From an uncultured Clostridia bacterium (GTDB lineage Bacteria > Bacillota > Clostridia > TANB77 > CAG-508), in the NCBI GenBank assembly GCA_949448405.1, contig CASTFX010000013.1:1-16059 (forward strand): DNA of 16,059 bases, written 5' to 3'. Below the pieces are notes generated by a model. That model did not search any database and was not told where the DNA came from. It saw nothing but the letters and a program-made list of their open reading frames with translations. A program made the position numbers and the translations under genes. Each line of letters begins with the position of its first letter. The stretch's first letter is position 1. Shown here piece by piece: positions 1 through 9,064 of the stretch.

Positions 1-1168
1 CTAACAGGTATTAGGGTTGTAAGAGCATTTAATGCAGAAGAATATCAAGAAGAGAAGTTTGAAGAAGTAAACACAGCACTAACGAAACAGCAATTATTTA
101 ATCAGAAAACCTTTGCTATATTACAGCCAGTAATGTATCTTGTAATGTATTTCTTAACACTTGCAATTTACTTTGTAGGAGCACATATAATTAATGAAGC
201 AATGGGACTAGATAAAATGATACTCTTTGGAGATATGGTAGTCTTTAGTTCATACGCAATGCAGGTCATAATGTCATTCCTAATGCTAGCAATGATATTT
301 ATGATGCTACCTAGAGCTGATGTATCTGCAAAACGTATAAATGAGGTATTAGATACAGAAGTTACAATTAAAGATGGAACAGTTGAAAAAGATACATCAG
401 GAGAAACTGGAACAGTAGAATTTAGGGATGTATGTTTTAAATATCCTGATGCAGACGAATATTTGCTTAAAGACATATCATTTAAAGTAAACAAAGGAGA
501 AACAATAGCTTTTATTGGTTCAACTGGTTCAGGAAAATCTACTTTAATTAACTTAGTGCCTAGATTTTATGACGTAACAAAGGGAGAAGTTTTAGTAGAT
601 GGAATAAATGTTAAAGAATACAAGCAAGAATTTTTAAGAAATAAACTTCGGATACGTTCCTCAAAAAGCAGTAATGTTTGATGGAACAATAAACTCAAAT
701 ATAAGATATGGAGATAATGGTAAGGAAGAGATAACAGAAGAACAAGTTAAAGCAGCAGCTCAAGTTGCCCAAGCAACAGAGTTTATAGGAAGAACTGATT
801 ATGGATACGAAACACACATAGCACAAGGGGGAACAAACATATCAGGAGGACAAAAACAAAGACTTGCAATAGCAAGAGCAGTAGCAAGAAACCCTGAAAT
901 ATATATTTTTGATGATAGCTTTTCAGCATTAGACTATAAAACAGATTATGAATTAAGAAAAGAATTAAAAAGATATACAAGTGAGGCAACAAGCTTAATT
1001 GTGGCACAAAGAATAGGAACTATAATGAATGCAGATAAAATTGTAGTATTAGATAAAGGGCAGATTGTAGGACTTGGAACGCATAGAGAATTATTACAAA
1101 CTTGCGAAGTATACAAAGAAATTGCACTATCTCAACTTTCAAAGGAGGAATTAGACAATGCGGAATAG
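1..1168 (+). CDS. Heterodimeric ABC exporter subunit with degenerate ATP site (5' partial, one CGGA site)
   Basis: This is the C-terminal 388 residues of a type IV ABC exporter half-transporter (membrane domain then ATPase); the frame is open from base 1, so the true start lies upstream. The end of the membrane domain is seen first, then Walker A GSTGSGKST (fragment residues about 173-181), the signature ISGGQ and Walker B IYIFDDSFSALD. The catalytic Glu is Asp and the H-loop His is Gln (IVAQRIGT), the hallmark of the non-catalytic site of asymmetric exporters such as BmrCD or TM287/288. The frame shifts at 649: the expected Q-loop LGYVPQ appears only if CGGA at 649-652 is read as one Gly; the plain frame continues IRSSKSSNV and stops at 681. 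The stop TAG at 1166-1168 overlaps the next gene's start by 11 nt, which suggests translational coupling. The substrate is unknown (drug or peptide efflux is typical). Exporter identity is secure; four-base reading is inference. Confidence 0.93.
649..652 (+). other. CGGA four-base glycine site 1 (LGYVPQ of ABC subunit 1)
   Basis: The codon before is CTT. Reading CGGA as Gly gives the conserved Q-loop KLGYVPQKAVMF; reading CGG as a triplet leads to a stop at 681. Confidence 0.85.
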
Positions 1169-2992
1169 AAGATAGAAATACCAAAGCTCCTAGAATGAGA
1201 GGGCCAATGGGTGTAATGGGTCGAGGAGCAGGAGAAAAAGCAAAAGATTTTAAGAGTGCTATTAAAAGATTGATTAGTGAATTAAAGAAATATAAGATAT
1301 TAATTGTTATAGCATTAATTTTAGCAGTATTAAGCTCTATTTTATCAATATTTGCTCCAAACCAACTATCAAATCTGACTGATGAAATACAAAAGGGTTT
1401 AATGGGATCTATGGATTTAGATAAAATAAAGAGTATAGCTATATTCTTAGCAGGTTTATATCTATGTAGTGCACTCTTTAACTTTATCCAGTCAATATGT
1501 ATGACACATGTAGCAAATAAATTTGCAAAACGTTTAAGAACTAGCATATCTCAGAAAATAAATAGATTACCACTTAAATATTTTGATAAACATCAAGCAG
1601 GAGATACCTTGTCAAGAGTAACAAATGATATTGATACAATTGCTCAAAGTATGAATCAGTCTTTAGCAGGTCTTGTAAGCTCAGTTACACTATTTTTAGG
1701 AACAATTATAATGATGTTCTTTACTAATTGGATAATGGCGATAACAGCAATATTTGCAAGTTTAATAGGATTTTTAGGGATGATATTAATACTAAAAAAA
1801 TCTCAGAAATTCTTCATAGCAAAACAAAAAGAACTTGGAAACTTAAATGGACACATAGAAGAAATATATTCAGGGCTAAACGTAGTAAAAGCATATAATG
1901 GTAAGAAACAGGCAAACAAAGAATTTGATAAATTAAATCAAAAATTATGCGATAGTAATAAGAAGAGCCAATTTCTATCAGGACTTATGCAACCAATAAT
2001 GGCATTTATAGGTAACTTTGGTTATGTTGCAGTTTGTATAGTCGGAGCAGTACTTACAATAAATGGATTAATATCTTTTGGAGTTATTGTGGCATTCATA
2101 ACTTATGTAAGACTATTTACGTCACCTCTTTCACAAATAGCTCAATCAATGACACAGTTACAATCAGTTGCTGCATCTTCTGAAAGAGTATTTGAATTTA
2201 TAGACGAAGAAGAGATGAAAGAGCAAAAAGATATTACTATGACTCTTAATAAAGAAGAAGTGCAAGGGAAAATAGAATTTGAGAATGTTGTGTTTAAGTA
2301 TGACGGAAATGATAAACCAACAATAACTGACTTTACAGCAACAGCTATGCCACGGACAAAAAGTTGCAATAGTAGGACCAACAGGTGCGGGAAAGACAAC
2401 AATGGTAAATTTACTTATGAAGTTTTATGATATAGACAGTGGAGATATAAAAATTGATGGAATATCAACAAAAGACTTAACAAGAGAAAATATCCATTCA
2501 TTATTTACTATGGTGCTTCAAGATACTTGGCTATTTAATGGAACAGTAAGGGAAAATATAATCTATAACAGGGAAAATGTATCTGATGATATGGTTAAAA
2601 AAGTTTGTGAAGAAGTGGGACTTGACCACTTTATAAGAACTCTACCAAAAGGGTATAATTCGATTATTACAGAAAACGATAGTGTATCAGCAGGACAAAG
2701 ACAGTTATTAACTATTGCAAGAGCAATGATAGACGAAACACCATTTTTAATATTAGATGAAGCAACTTCAAATGTAGATACAAGAACAGAAGAATTAGTA
2801 CAAAGAGCTATGGATAAACTAACAAAAGGAAGAACAGCATTTATAATAGCACATAGATTATCTACAATAAAAAATGCTGATTTAATTTTAGTTATGAATG
2901 AAGGAAATATTATAGAACAAGGGAATCATGAAGAATTAATGAAACAAAATGGATTTTATGCAGAGTTATATAATTCTCAATTTGAACTATAA
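1158..2992 (+). CDS. Heterodimeric ABC exporter subunit with catalytic ATP site (two CGGA sites)
   Basis: Partner half-transporter of the preceding gene: 610 residues, the normal family length, if CGGA at 1161 and 2353 are each read as Gly. The start is ATG 1158, placed by the strong AAAGGAGGA at 1141-1149; the second codon is the first CGGA. The N-terminus is rich in Arg, Gly and Met (KAPRMRGPMGVMGRGAG), typical of this subunit in Clostridia, followed by about six membrane helices (residues about 60-330). After the second CGGA come GQKVAIVGPTGAGKTT with Walker A at about 406-414, signature SVSAGQ (about 508-513, a departure from LSGGQ), Walker B FLILDEATS with catalytic Glu about 534, and H-loop His about 565. 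Intact Glu and His complement the degenerate partner, so one competent site per heterodimer is expected. In the plain frame the protein breaks exactly before Walker A. Confidence 0.93.
1161..1164 (+). other. CGGA four-base glycine site 2 (codon 2 of ABC subunit 2)
   Basis: The ATG at 1158 is followed directly by CGGA; the four-base reading opens the full frame (MGIEDRNTKAPRMRG), the triplet reading stops at TAG 1173-1175. In the overlapping upstream gene the same bases are out of frame (GCG GAA TAG) and read normally. Confidence 0.75.
2353..2356 (+). other. CGGA four-base glycine site 3 (before Walker A of ABC subunit 2)
   Basis: The codon before is CCA. The four-base reading gives PGQKVAIVGPTGAGKTT; the triplet reading loses the ATPase domain. 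Confidence 0.87.
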
Positions 2993-3010
2993 TTTATATA
3001 ATAACACATA

Positions 3011-3179
3011 AGGATAACAATATAATTTTAATTTATTTGCTCCTTGTTGGTCGTCTCCTTAGAAACTGTAAAGCTTTTTAAGGTAAAATTGCTAACGCAA
3101 TTTCTCTATGCTTAACAGTTTCTATAGTCGCTTCCATGCTACGCATTGCTACATAAATTAAAATCATTATTGTTATCCT
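3011..3179. repeat. Nested inverted-repeat element between the ABC genes (MITE-like or structured RNA)
   Basis: The outer arms at 3011-3036 and 3153-3179 are imperfect inverted repeats of about 26 bp beginning AGGATAACAATA. Inside lies a second pair of 14 bp (3061-3074 and 3110-3123, one mismatch), and inside that a perfect 7-bp stem with a TAAC loop (AAATTGC 3086-3092, GCAATTT 3097-3103). No ORF is visible. The element ends just before the Shine-Dalgarno sequence of the next gene. It could be a small non-autonomous mobile element or a long transcribed hairpin affecting the downstream ABC gene; no clear target-site duplication is seen. Confidence 0.6.
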
Positions 3180-3193
3180 AAAGGAGATTTAAT

Positions 3194-5784
3194 ATGTTAA
3201 AATTAGATAATATTGTTAAGGTATATAAAAGTGGAGATGAAGAAGTAAAAGCACTAAAAGGCGTAAATATAGAATTTAGAGAATCTGAATTTGTATCTAT
3301 CCTTCGGTCAAAGTGGTTGTGGTAAAACAACTCTATTAAACATTATAGGAGGATTAGATAGATATACTTCAGGAGATTTAATAATAAATCGGAAAATCAA
3401 CTAAAGATTTTAAAGATAGAGACTGGGATGCATATAGAAACTATTCTGTTGGATTTGTATTTCAAAGCTATAATTTAATAGGACACCAAACTGTACTATC
3501 AAATGTAGAACTTGCACTAACCATATCAGGAGTTTCTAAAAAGGAGAGAAAAGAAAGGGCAATAAAAGCTTTAGAAGAAGTAGGATTAAAAGAACAAATT
3601 TATAAGAAGCCAAATGAACTATCTCGGACGGACAAATGCAAAGAGTGGCAATAGCTAGAGCACTTGTGAATAATCCTGATATAATCCTTGCTGATGAACC
3701 AACAGGAGCATTAGATACAAAGACAAGTGTACAAGTAATGGAGATATTGAAAAAAATTTCAAAAGATAAATTGATAATCATGGTTACACATAATCCAGAA
3801 CTTGCTGAAAAATATTCAAGTAGAATAATAAAGATACTAGATGGAAAGATTACAGAGGATTCAAACCCTATAAAAGGGAAAAAGGAAGAGAAAAATCAAG
3901 AAGGAAAATTTAAAAGAACATCTATGAAGTTTTTTACAGCTTTTAGATTGAGTTTAAATAATTTAATGACTAAAAAGGCTAGAACTATTCTTACATCGTT
4001 TGCAGGAAGTATAGGGATTATTGGTATTGCTTTAATTCTTGCGATATCAACAGGAATACAAAATTATATAAATAAGGTAGAAGAAGATACTCTTTCTTCT
4101 TATCCAATAATGATACAAGATCAAAGCATAGATATTTCAAGTATGATGGAAGTAATGCTTGGAGAGGTAGAAGATAATAATATAGAAAAAGAGGAACGGA
4201 AAAGTATATTCATCAGATATTATGAATCAACTTATGAGCACTTTATCTAGTAAAGTTGAAACAAATAATTTATATGAACTAAAGAAATATATAGAAGAAA
4301 CAGAAAATGGGATAAAGAATAATAGTAATGCAATAGATTATAGTTACGACTTAAATATTAATTTATATAAAAATAGCCAAGAAGAAGTTACAAAGGTAAA
4401 TCCTAGTACTGTTATGAATTCGATGGGAATGGGACAAATGGCAGAGGCACATAGTTCTGGAATGGGCATTCAAATGACAAGCGATTATAATGTATGGCAA
4501 GAAATGCTAGACAATGAAGAATTGCTTAAAACACAATATGATTTGCTTGCAGGAAAATGGCCAGAAAAATATAATGAAGTTGTATTAATAGTTGGAAAAG
4601 ATAATGAAATAAGTGATTATACTCTATATTCATTGGGATTAAAAGACCAAAAAGAATTAGAAGATAAAATGAAAAGAATTCAAAAGGGAGAAACAGTAGA
4701 AAAAGCAGAAGGAACTTCATATACTTACGAAGAATTACTACAGTTATCATATAAATTAATATTAAATTCTGATTATTATAAAAAAGAAAATGGGGCATGG
4801 CTTGATAAATCAGAAGATGAAGAATATATGAAAGATAAATTAAATTCAGCAGAAGAAATAAAAGTAGTTGGAATAATAAGACAAAATACTCAATCAGTTG
4901 CAACTGCAATGTCAGGAGGAATAGGGTATACAAAATACTTAGAGGAATATGTTATAAATAAATCAAATGAGGCAGAGGTAGTAAAGGAGCAAAAGGATAA
5001 TGAAAAAATAAATGTGTTCTCAGGATTAGAATTTCCAAGTGAAGACAATAATACTCAATTTGACTATAATTCATTATCTAATGAACAAAAAATAGCAATG
5101 AGTAAACTTAGCAGTGAGGAAATAGCAGAACTAATGACAGCATATACAGAGAACAAAAATGCAAGTTATGAAAAAAACTTATTAAAGCTTGGAGCAATAG
5201 ATATAGAAACACCATCAGCAATTAGCATTTATCCTAAAAATTTTGAGACAAAAGATAAAATAGCAGAAGCAATAGAAGAGTATAATAATCTTCAAAAGAA
5301 TGATGGAAAAGAAGAAAACACTATAAATTATACTGATATAGTTGGAGTAATGATGAAATCTGTAAATCAGATTATAAATATAATAAGCTATGTACTAATA
5401 GCATTTGTTGCAATATCTTTAGTAGTTTCTTCAATAATGATAGGAATTATAACATATATATCAGTACTTGAAAGAACAAAAGAAATTGGAATTTTAAGGG
5501 CTATGGGTGCATCTAAGAAGGATATTTCACACGTGTTTGATGCAGAAACGATGATAGTTGGACTAATATCTGGAATGATAGGCATAGGTATTACAATACT
5601 GTTAACTATCCCGATAAATAGTGTAATATATAGCTTAACAGGAGTTATTGTTAAAGCACAAGTACCACTTGTTGCAGGAATCATATTAGTGGTATTAAGT
5701 GTAATACTTACAACAATTGCAGGACTAATACCAGCTAAAATTGCAAGCAAAAAAGACCCTGTTATAGCCCTAAGAACAGAATAA
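3194..5784 (+). CDS. Fused ABC transporter ATPase-permease, MacB/FtsX type (five CGGN sites)
   Basis: A single polypeptide of 861 residues once five CGGN sites (3305, 3390, 3625, 3629, 4197) are read as Gly; the arithmetic is exact (2591 nt minus 5 = 862 codons including stop). The start ATG follows AAAGGAGA. The LolD/MacB-like ATPase comes first: Walker A GQSGCGKTT (38-46, its first Gly is CGGT), LSGGQ (142-146, both Gly are CGGA in tandem), Walker B ILADEPTGALD (Asp166, Glu167) and His198. The permease has one helix at about 264-284, then a roughly 440-residue extracytoplasmic region rich in acidic and amide residues, then three helices (about 727-756, 778-806, 823-847), the 1+3 layout of FtsX/MacB permeases. 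This fits a mechanotransmitter-type or efflux ABC system of Gram-positives; the substrate is unknown. Read in plain triplets it falls into five or more fragments with no accumulated stops inside them. Confidence 0.92.
3305..3308 (+). other. CGGT four-base glycine site 4 (first Gly of Walker A)
   Basis: The codon before is CTT. It gives SILGQSGCGKTT. It is the only site with T as the fourth base, which points to CGGN rather than CGGA alone. Confidence 0.87.
3390..3393 (+). other. CGGA four-base glycine site 5
   Basis: The codon before is AAT. It gives LIINGKSTKD, the usual beta-strand NG turn after the Walker A helix of ABC ATPases. Confidence 0.85.
3625..3632 (+). other. Tandem CGGA CGGA, sites 6 and 7 (both Gly of LSGGQ)
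   Basis: After TCT the eight bases CGGACGGA are followed by CAA. Only two consecutive four-base readings give LSGGQMQRVAIARAL, the ABC signature. Confidence 0.88.
4197..4200 (+). other. CGGA four-base glycine site 8
   Basis: The codon before is GAA. The four-base reading joins the ATPase-TM1 part to the large extracytoplasmic part as KEEGKVYSSDIMNQL; the triplet reading stops at TAG 4248-4250. Confidence 0.82.
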
Positions 5785-5789
5785 AAGAT

Positions 5790-5817
5790 AAAAGGTATCA
5801 TATTTATGGTACCTTTT
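5790..5817 (+). terminator. Hairpin after the ABC-permease gene
   Basis: The arms AAAAGGTATCA and TGGTACCTTTT form an 11-bp stem (one G-T pair) with loop TATTTA, six bases after the stop codon. The T run is inside the stem rather than a long tail, so termination strength is uncertain. Confidence 0.6.
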
Positions 5818-5824
5818 CATACTA

Positions 5825-5851
5825 TTGACAAAAGTAAATTTTACCTATAAT
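5825..5851 (+). promoter_or_regulatory. Sigma-A type promoter of the NAD salvage operon
   Basis: A consensus TTGACA at 5825-5830 and a consensus TATAAT at 5846-5851 are separated by 15 bp (an overlapping TAATAT gives 17). It sits just after the previous terminator and about 20 bp before the first gene of the operon. Confidence 0.75.
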
Positions 5852-5873
5852 ATAAATAAAAAAAGGAGAATAT

Positions 5874-6182
5874 ATGGAAGAAGAAAAGAAATTCAAATAT
5901 ACACCTAAATATACTTTTTTAGTGTTATCAATTATGATATCAATTTTTATAATTCTAACTAATATAATGTTTTTGATAGCACTTGAAAGATATCATAGTA
6001 TTCAACAAAAAATAAATTTAGGAATAGCTATTGTTTTATCAATTATTGCAATAACAACTTCTTTGTTCCATTTTAAAAACAAAAAAATTACCATATTAGA
6101 AGCGATATTGATATCTTTAGGAAATGGTGTAGCTTTTTGTTTAGAGGTTTTTTATATATTTACTGCAACTAAACCTGTATAA
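5874..6182 (+). CDS. Small membrane protein of unknown function
   Basis: 102 residues, ATG preceded by AAAAGGAGA at good distance. I do not recognise a family. A charged N-terminus (MEEEKKFKYTPK) is followed by three likely membrane helices at about residues 13-34, 47-63 and 73-95, with a basic FKNKK turn between helices two and three. It is the first gene after the promoter and lies 32 nt upstream of the NAD synthase gene, so it is probably co-transcribed with NAD salvage. It might relate to precursor uptake, but it is much shorter than known niacin transporters (NiaP, NiaX) and nothing in its sequence shows such a role. Confidence 0.75.
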   Translation: MEEEKKFKYTPKYTFLVLSIMISIFIILTNIMFLIALERYHSIQQKINLGIAIVLSIIAITTSLFHFKNKKITILEAILISLGNGVAFCLEVFYIFTATKPV

Positions 6183-6214
6183 TAATCATATATAATTTAA
6201 AAAAGGAGATAAAA

Positions 6215-6984
6215 ATGTTAGAAAAAGAAAAAATAATACTAGAAACTAACAAAGCGATAAAATGGATAAAGTCCTACGTAGAAGCGTCAGGAGCAAAAGG
6301 AGTTATAGTCCGGAAACAGTGGAGGAAAAGATTCAGCGACAGTTATTGCAATGGCAGTAACAGCTTTAGGAAAAGAAAAAGTGCTTGCAGTATCAATGCC
6401 ATGTAATTCAATAAGCACTGATTTTGAAGATGCAAAACTTGTTGCAGATACTTTTGAAGTAGAATTTATAAAAGTAAATCTTAGTGATACATTTGAAGAA
6501 ATAGAGAAAAGTATAAATGTATCATTTGATTCTATGTTATCTGATGAAGCTAAGATAAATGTGAAGCCAAGATTAAGAATGACAACACTTTATGCAATAG
6601 CTCAAAGTTTAGGATATCTAGTAATTGGAACTGGAAATCTTTCAGAAATAATGGTCCGGATATACAACAAAATGGGGGGACAGTAGTTATGATTTTAATC
6701 CAATAGGTAATTTTACTATGAATGAAGTCTTAGAAATAGGAAGATACTTAGGAGTACCTGAGAAAATATTAAGTAAACCTCCAAGTGATGGATTAGGAGA
6801 AAAAACAGATGAAGAAAAAATGGGAATAAAATATTCAGAGATAGAAGAAATGATAGAAACTGGTAATACAAATAAGAAGGCAAGAGAAGAGATATTAAAA
6901 AGGTTTGAATCTTCAAAGCATAAAAGAGAGAAAGCACCTATATACACATTTGAAAGAAAAAATTATTTAATTCAGGAAGGATAA
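6215..6984 (+). CDS. nadE: NH3-dependent NAD+ synthetase (two CGGA sites)
   Basis: Amidates deamido-NAD to NAD with ATP and ammonia, the last step of both NAD synthesis and nicotinate salvage. The length is 255 residues, normal for the ammonia-dependent form without a glutaminase domain, when CGGA at 6311 and 6657 are read as Gly. The PP-loop GNSGGKDS occupies residues 33-40, with Gly33 encoded by the first CGGA. GTGNLSE is at 138-144, followed by GYTTKWGDSSYDFNPIG, the conserved deamido-NAD binding region, whose Gly148 is the second CGGA. The C-terminal SKPPSDGLGEKTDEEKMG is typical of NadE. The plain frame breaks at both motifs, just before the PP-loop and after NLSEIMV. ATG follows AAAAGGAGA. 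The downstream gene starts 5 nt after the stop. An essential-type enzyme makes simple pseudogenisation unlikely. Confidence 0.95.
6311..6314 (+). other. CGGA four-base glycine site 9 (PP-loop of NadE)
   Basis: The codon before is GTC. It gives GVIVGNSGGKDSATV, the ATP pyrophosphatase loop. Confidence 0.87.
6657..6660 (+). other. CGGA four-base glycine site 10 (GYTTKWGD of NadE)
   Basis: The codon before is GTC. It gives NLSEIMVGYTTKWGDSSYD, strongly conserved in NAD synthetases. Confidence 0.87.
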
Positions 6985-6989
6985 TTAAA

Positions 6990-7568
6990 ATGAACGATTT
7001 AGAAAAAATTGAAAAGTTATTAATTAATGTAGATATGGTAAATGGATTTGTAAAAAATGGAGCAATGTCAGATAATAATATTCAACGTATTATACCAGAA
7101 CATATAAGATTAATGAGAGATATTAATGGAAAAGAAGAAAAAATAGTAATTATAAAAGATACTCACAAAGAGAATTGTACAGAATTTAAGAAATTTCCAA
7201 AACACTGTATAGAAGGAACAGAAGAAGCAGAACTTGCTGACGAACTAAAAGAATTTGAAAGAAATTCTTTAATATATAAAAAGAATTCTACAAGTGCTAT
7301 GTTTGCTCCTAAATTCTTAGAAGATATAAATCACATGATAAATTTAAAAGAAGTAGTTATTATAGGCTGTTGTACAGATATATGTGTGCTAAACCTAGCA
7401 ATCCCACTTCAAAACTATTTTGATCAAAACGATTTAGAGATAAAAATTACTATACCAGAAAATGCAGTAGAGACGTATAATGCACCAAACCATAATAAAG
7501 AAGAATATAATGAAATTGCATTTAAATTAATGAGACAAGCAGGAATAAATATAGTGAAATCAATCTAG
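6990..7568 (+). CDS. pncA: Nicotinamidase-like isochorismatase-family hydrolase
   Basis: 192 residues, isochorismatase fold. It likely deamidates nicotinamide to nicotinate, feeding the next gene's enzyme. Visible residues: catalytic Asp15 (NVDMVNGF), metal ligands Asp57 and His59 in IKDTHKENC with the nicotinamidase-like FKKFPKHCIEGTEEAEL (His72), a Lys at 97 or 98 in YKKNSTSAM, and the nucleophile Cys132 in GCCTDICV. The triad Asp-Lys-Cys is complete. Spacing to the upstream NAD synthase stop is 5 nt and to the next gene 16 nt, so the genes form one operon. The function rests on the motif set plus the NAD neighbourhood; another amidase of the same family is possible. No CGG codon occurs in the gene. 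Confidence 0.87.
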   Translation: MNDLEKIEKLLINVDMVNGFVKNGAMSDNNIQRIIPEHIRLMRDINGKEEKIVIIKDTHKENCTEFKKFPKHCIEGTEEAELADELKEFERNSLIYKKNSTSAMFAPKFLEDINHMINLKEVVIIGCCTDICVLNLAIPLQNYFDQNDLEIKITIPENAVETYNAPNHNKEEYNEIAFKLMRQAGINIVKSI

Positions 7569-7584
7569 AAAGGAAATTGATAAG

Positions 7585-9012
7585 ATGAAAGAGGAAAAAT
7601 TAGAATTACTTGCAGATTTTTATGAATTTACTATGTCAAATGGATATTTTGAAAAGAATAAAAATGATATAGCATATTTTGATATATTTTTTAGAAACAT
7701 ACCAGACAATGGGGGGTATGCTAAAGTTGCAGGTCTTGAGCAAATTATAGAATTTATCCAAAATTTGAGATTTGATGATGAAGATATAGAATTTTTAAGA
7801 AGTCAGAAAATATTCTCAGAGGAATATTTGAAGTATTTAAGGGATTTTAAATTCACAGGAGATATATGGGCTATACCAGAAGGAACAGTCGTATTTCCAA
7901 ACGAACCACTAATAACAGTAAGAGCGCCAGTTGTTGAAGCTCAACTTCTAGAAACAATGCTTTTGACAATAATAAATCATCAAAGTCTAATTGCGACTAA
8001 AACTGCAAGAATTGTAAGAGCTGCAAAAGGAAGGCCAGTAATGGAATTTGGAGCAAGAAGGGCTCATGGCATATCTGCAGCAGTATATGGTGCGAGAGCT
8101 GCGATAATAGGAGGTGCTTGTGGAACCTCTTGTACATTAACTGCTAAAGAATTTAATGTTCCAGTTTCAGGAACGATGGCCCATAGTTGGATACAAAGCT
8201 TTGATAGTGAGTATGAAGCTTTTAAGGCATATGCCGAGTTATATCCAAATGGCTGTACATTTCTAATAGATACATATAATGCAATGGAAAGTGGACTTCC
8301 AAATGCTATAAAAGTATTTGATGAGATATTGAAACCACAATGGATAAGACCAGTAGCTGTAAGACTAGATAGTGGAGATTTAGCATATCTCTCAAAAAAA
8401 ATAAGGAAGGTCTTAGATAATGCAGGATATTCAGACTGCAAAATATGTCTTACAAATTCGCTAGATGAATATTTAATAACTTCTCTTTTAGAACAAAAAG
8501 CTGAAGTGGATTCCTTTGGCGTTGGAGAAAACCTAATAACAGCTAAAAGTGAACCAGTATTTGGTGGAGTATATAAATTAGCTGCAATAGAAAGAAATGG
8601 AAAGATTATACCTAAAATTAAAATAAGCGAAAATATAGAAAAGATAACAAACCCAAGTTTCAAAAAGGTATGTAGGTTTTATTCAAAAGATACAAACTAT
8701 GCTTTAGCAGATGTAATCATGCTAAAAGATGAAGAATTGCCAGATAGAGAATACGAAATATTTGATGAGCAGAATACTTGGAAAAGAAAGAATTTAACAA
8801 ATTTTTATGTAAAAGAATTACAAGAGAAAATATTTGAAGATGGAAAACTTATATATAATGTTCCAAGTTTAGAAGAAATAGCAAATCATGAAAAAGAAGA
8901 ATTAAAAACTATTTGGGAAGAGGTAAAAAGACTAAATAATCCACAGAAGTACTATGTAGACTTATCAAAAGAATTATATACATTAAAAGCAAATATGTTA
9001 AAAAGAAATTAA
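7585..9012 (+). CDS. pncB: Nicotinate phosphoribosyltransferase
   Basis: Converts nicotinate and PRPP to nicotinate mononucleotide, the entry step of the Preiss-Handler salvage route. 475 residues, full length. Motifs seen: LLADFYEFTMSNGYF at the N-terminus, EFGARRAHG (154-162), GACGTSCTLTAKEFNVPVSG, then GTMAHSWIQSF with the His at 200 equivalent to the phosphorylated catalytic His of the family, and VRLDSGDL (259-266) for phosphoribosyl binding. Start ATG after AGAAAGGAAATTGATAAG. Last gene of the operon, followed by a strong terminator. It contains many glycines, all plain GGN triplets, so four-base glycine sites are not spread evenly over genes. Confidence 0.96.
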   Translation: MKEEKLELLADFYEFTMSNGYFEKNKNDIAYFDIFFRNIPDNGGYAKVAGLEQIIEFIQNLRFDDEDIEFLRSQKIFSEEYLKYLRDFKFTGDIWAIPEGTVVFPNEPLITVRAPVVEAQLLETMLLTIINHQSLIATKTARIVRAAKGRPVMEFGARRAHGISAAVYGARAAIIGGACGTSCTLTAKEFNVPVSGTMAHSWIQSFDSEYEAFKAYAELYPNGCTFLIDTYNAMESGLPNAIKVFDEILKPQWIRPVAVRLDSGDLAYLSKKIRKVLDNAGYSDCKICLTNSLDEYLITSLLEQKAEVDSFGVGENLITAKSEPVFGGVYKLAAIERNGKIIPKIKISENIEKITNPSFKKVCRFYSKDTNYALADVIMLKDEELPDREYEIFDEQNTWKRKNLTNFYVKELQEKIFEDGKLIYNVPSLEEIANHEKEELKTIWEEVKRLNNPQKYYVDLSKELYTLKANMLKRN

Positions 9013-9025
9013 ATAATATGTTAAA

Positions 9026-9064
9026 CCCCAAATGCTCAGAAAATTAGCATTTGGGGGATTTTTT
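9026..9064 (+). terminator. Rho-independent terminator of the NAD operon
   Basis: A perfect 11-bp stem CCCCAAATGCT / AGCATTTGGGG with a 9-base loop is followed by GGATTTTTT. It starts 14 nt after the pncB stop. It abuts the stop codon of the convergent minus-strand gene and may slow transcription from that side too, although the minus-strand tail is only TTTAAC. Confidence 0.9.

Noticed and set aside
2041..2046. GTCGGA as a further four-base site
   Set aside because: Here CGG is out of phase (GTC GGA) and the frame continues normally through VGAVLTING; it serves as an internal control.
4526..4933. Minus-strand open frame inside the ABC permease gene
   Set aside because: It is a shadow of the AT-rich plus-strand gene, with low-complexity Leu/Phe composition and no ribosome site.
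8064..8663. 199-codon minus-strand open frame inside pncB
   Set aside because: Antisense shadow of a well-conserved enzyme, no Shine-Dalgarno or recognisable domain.
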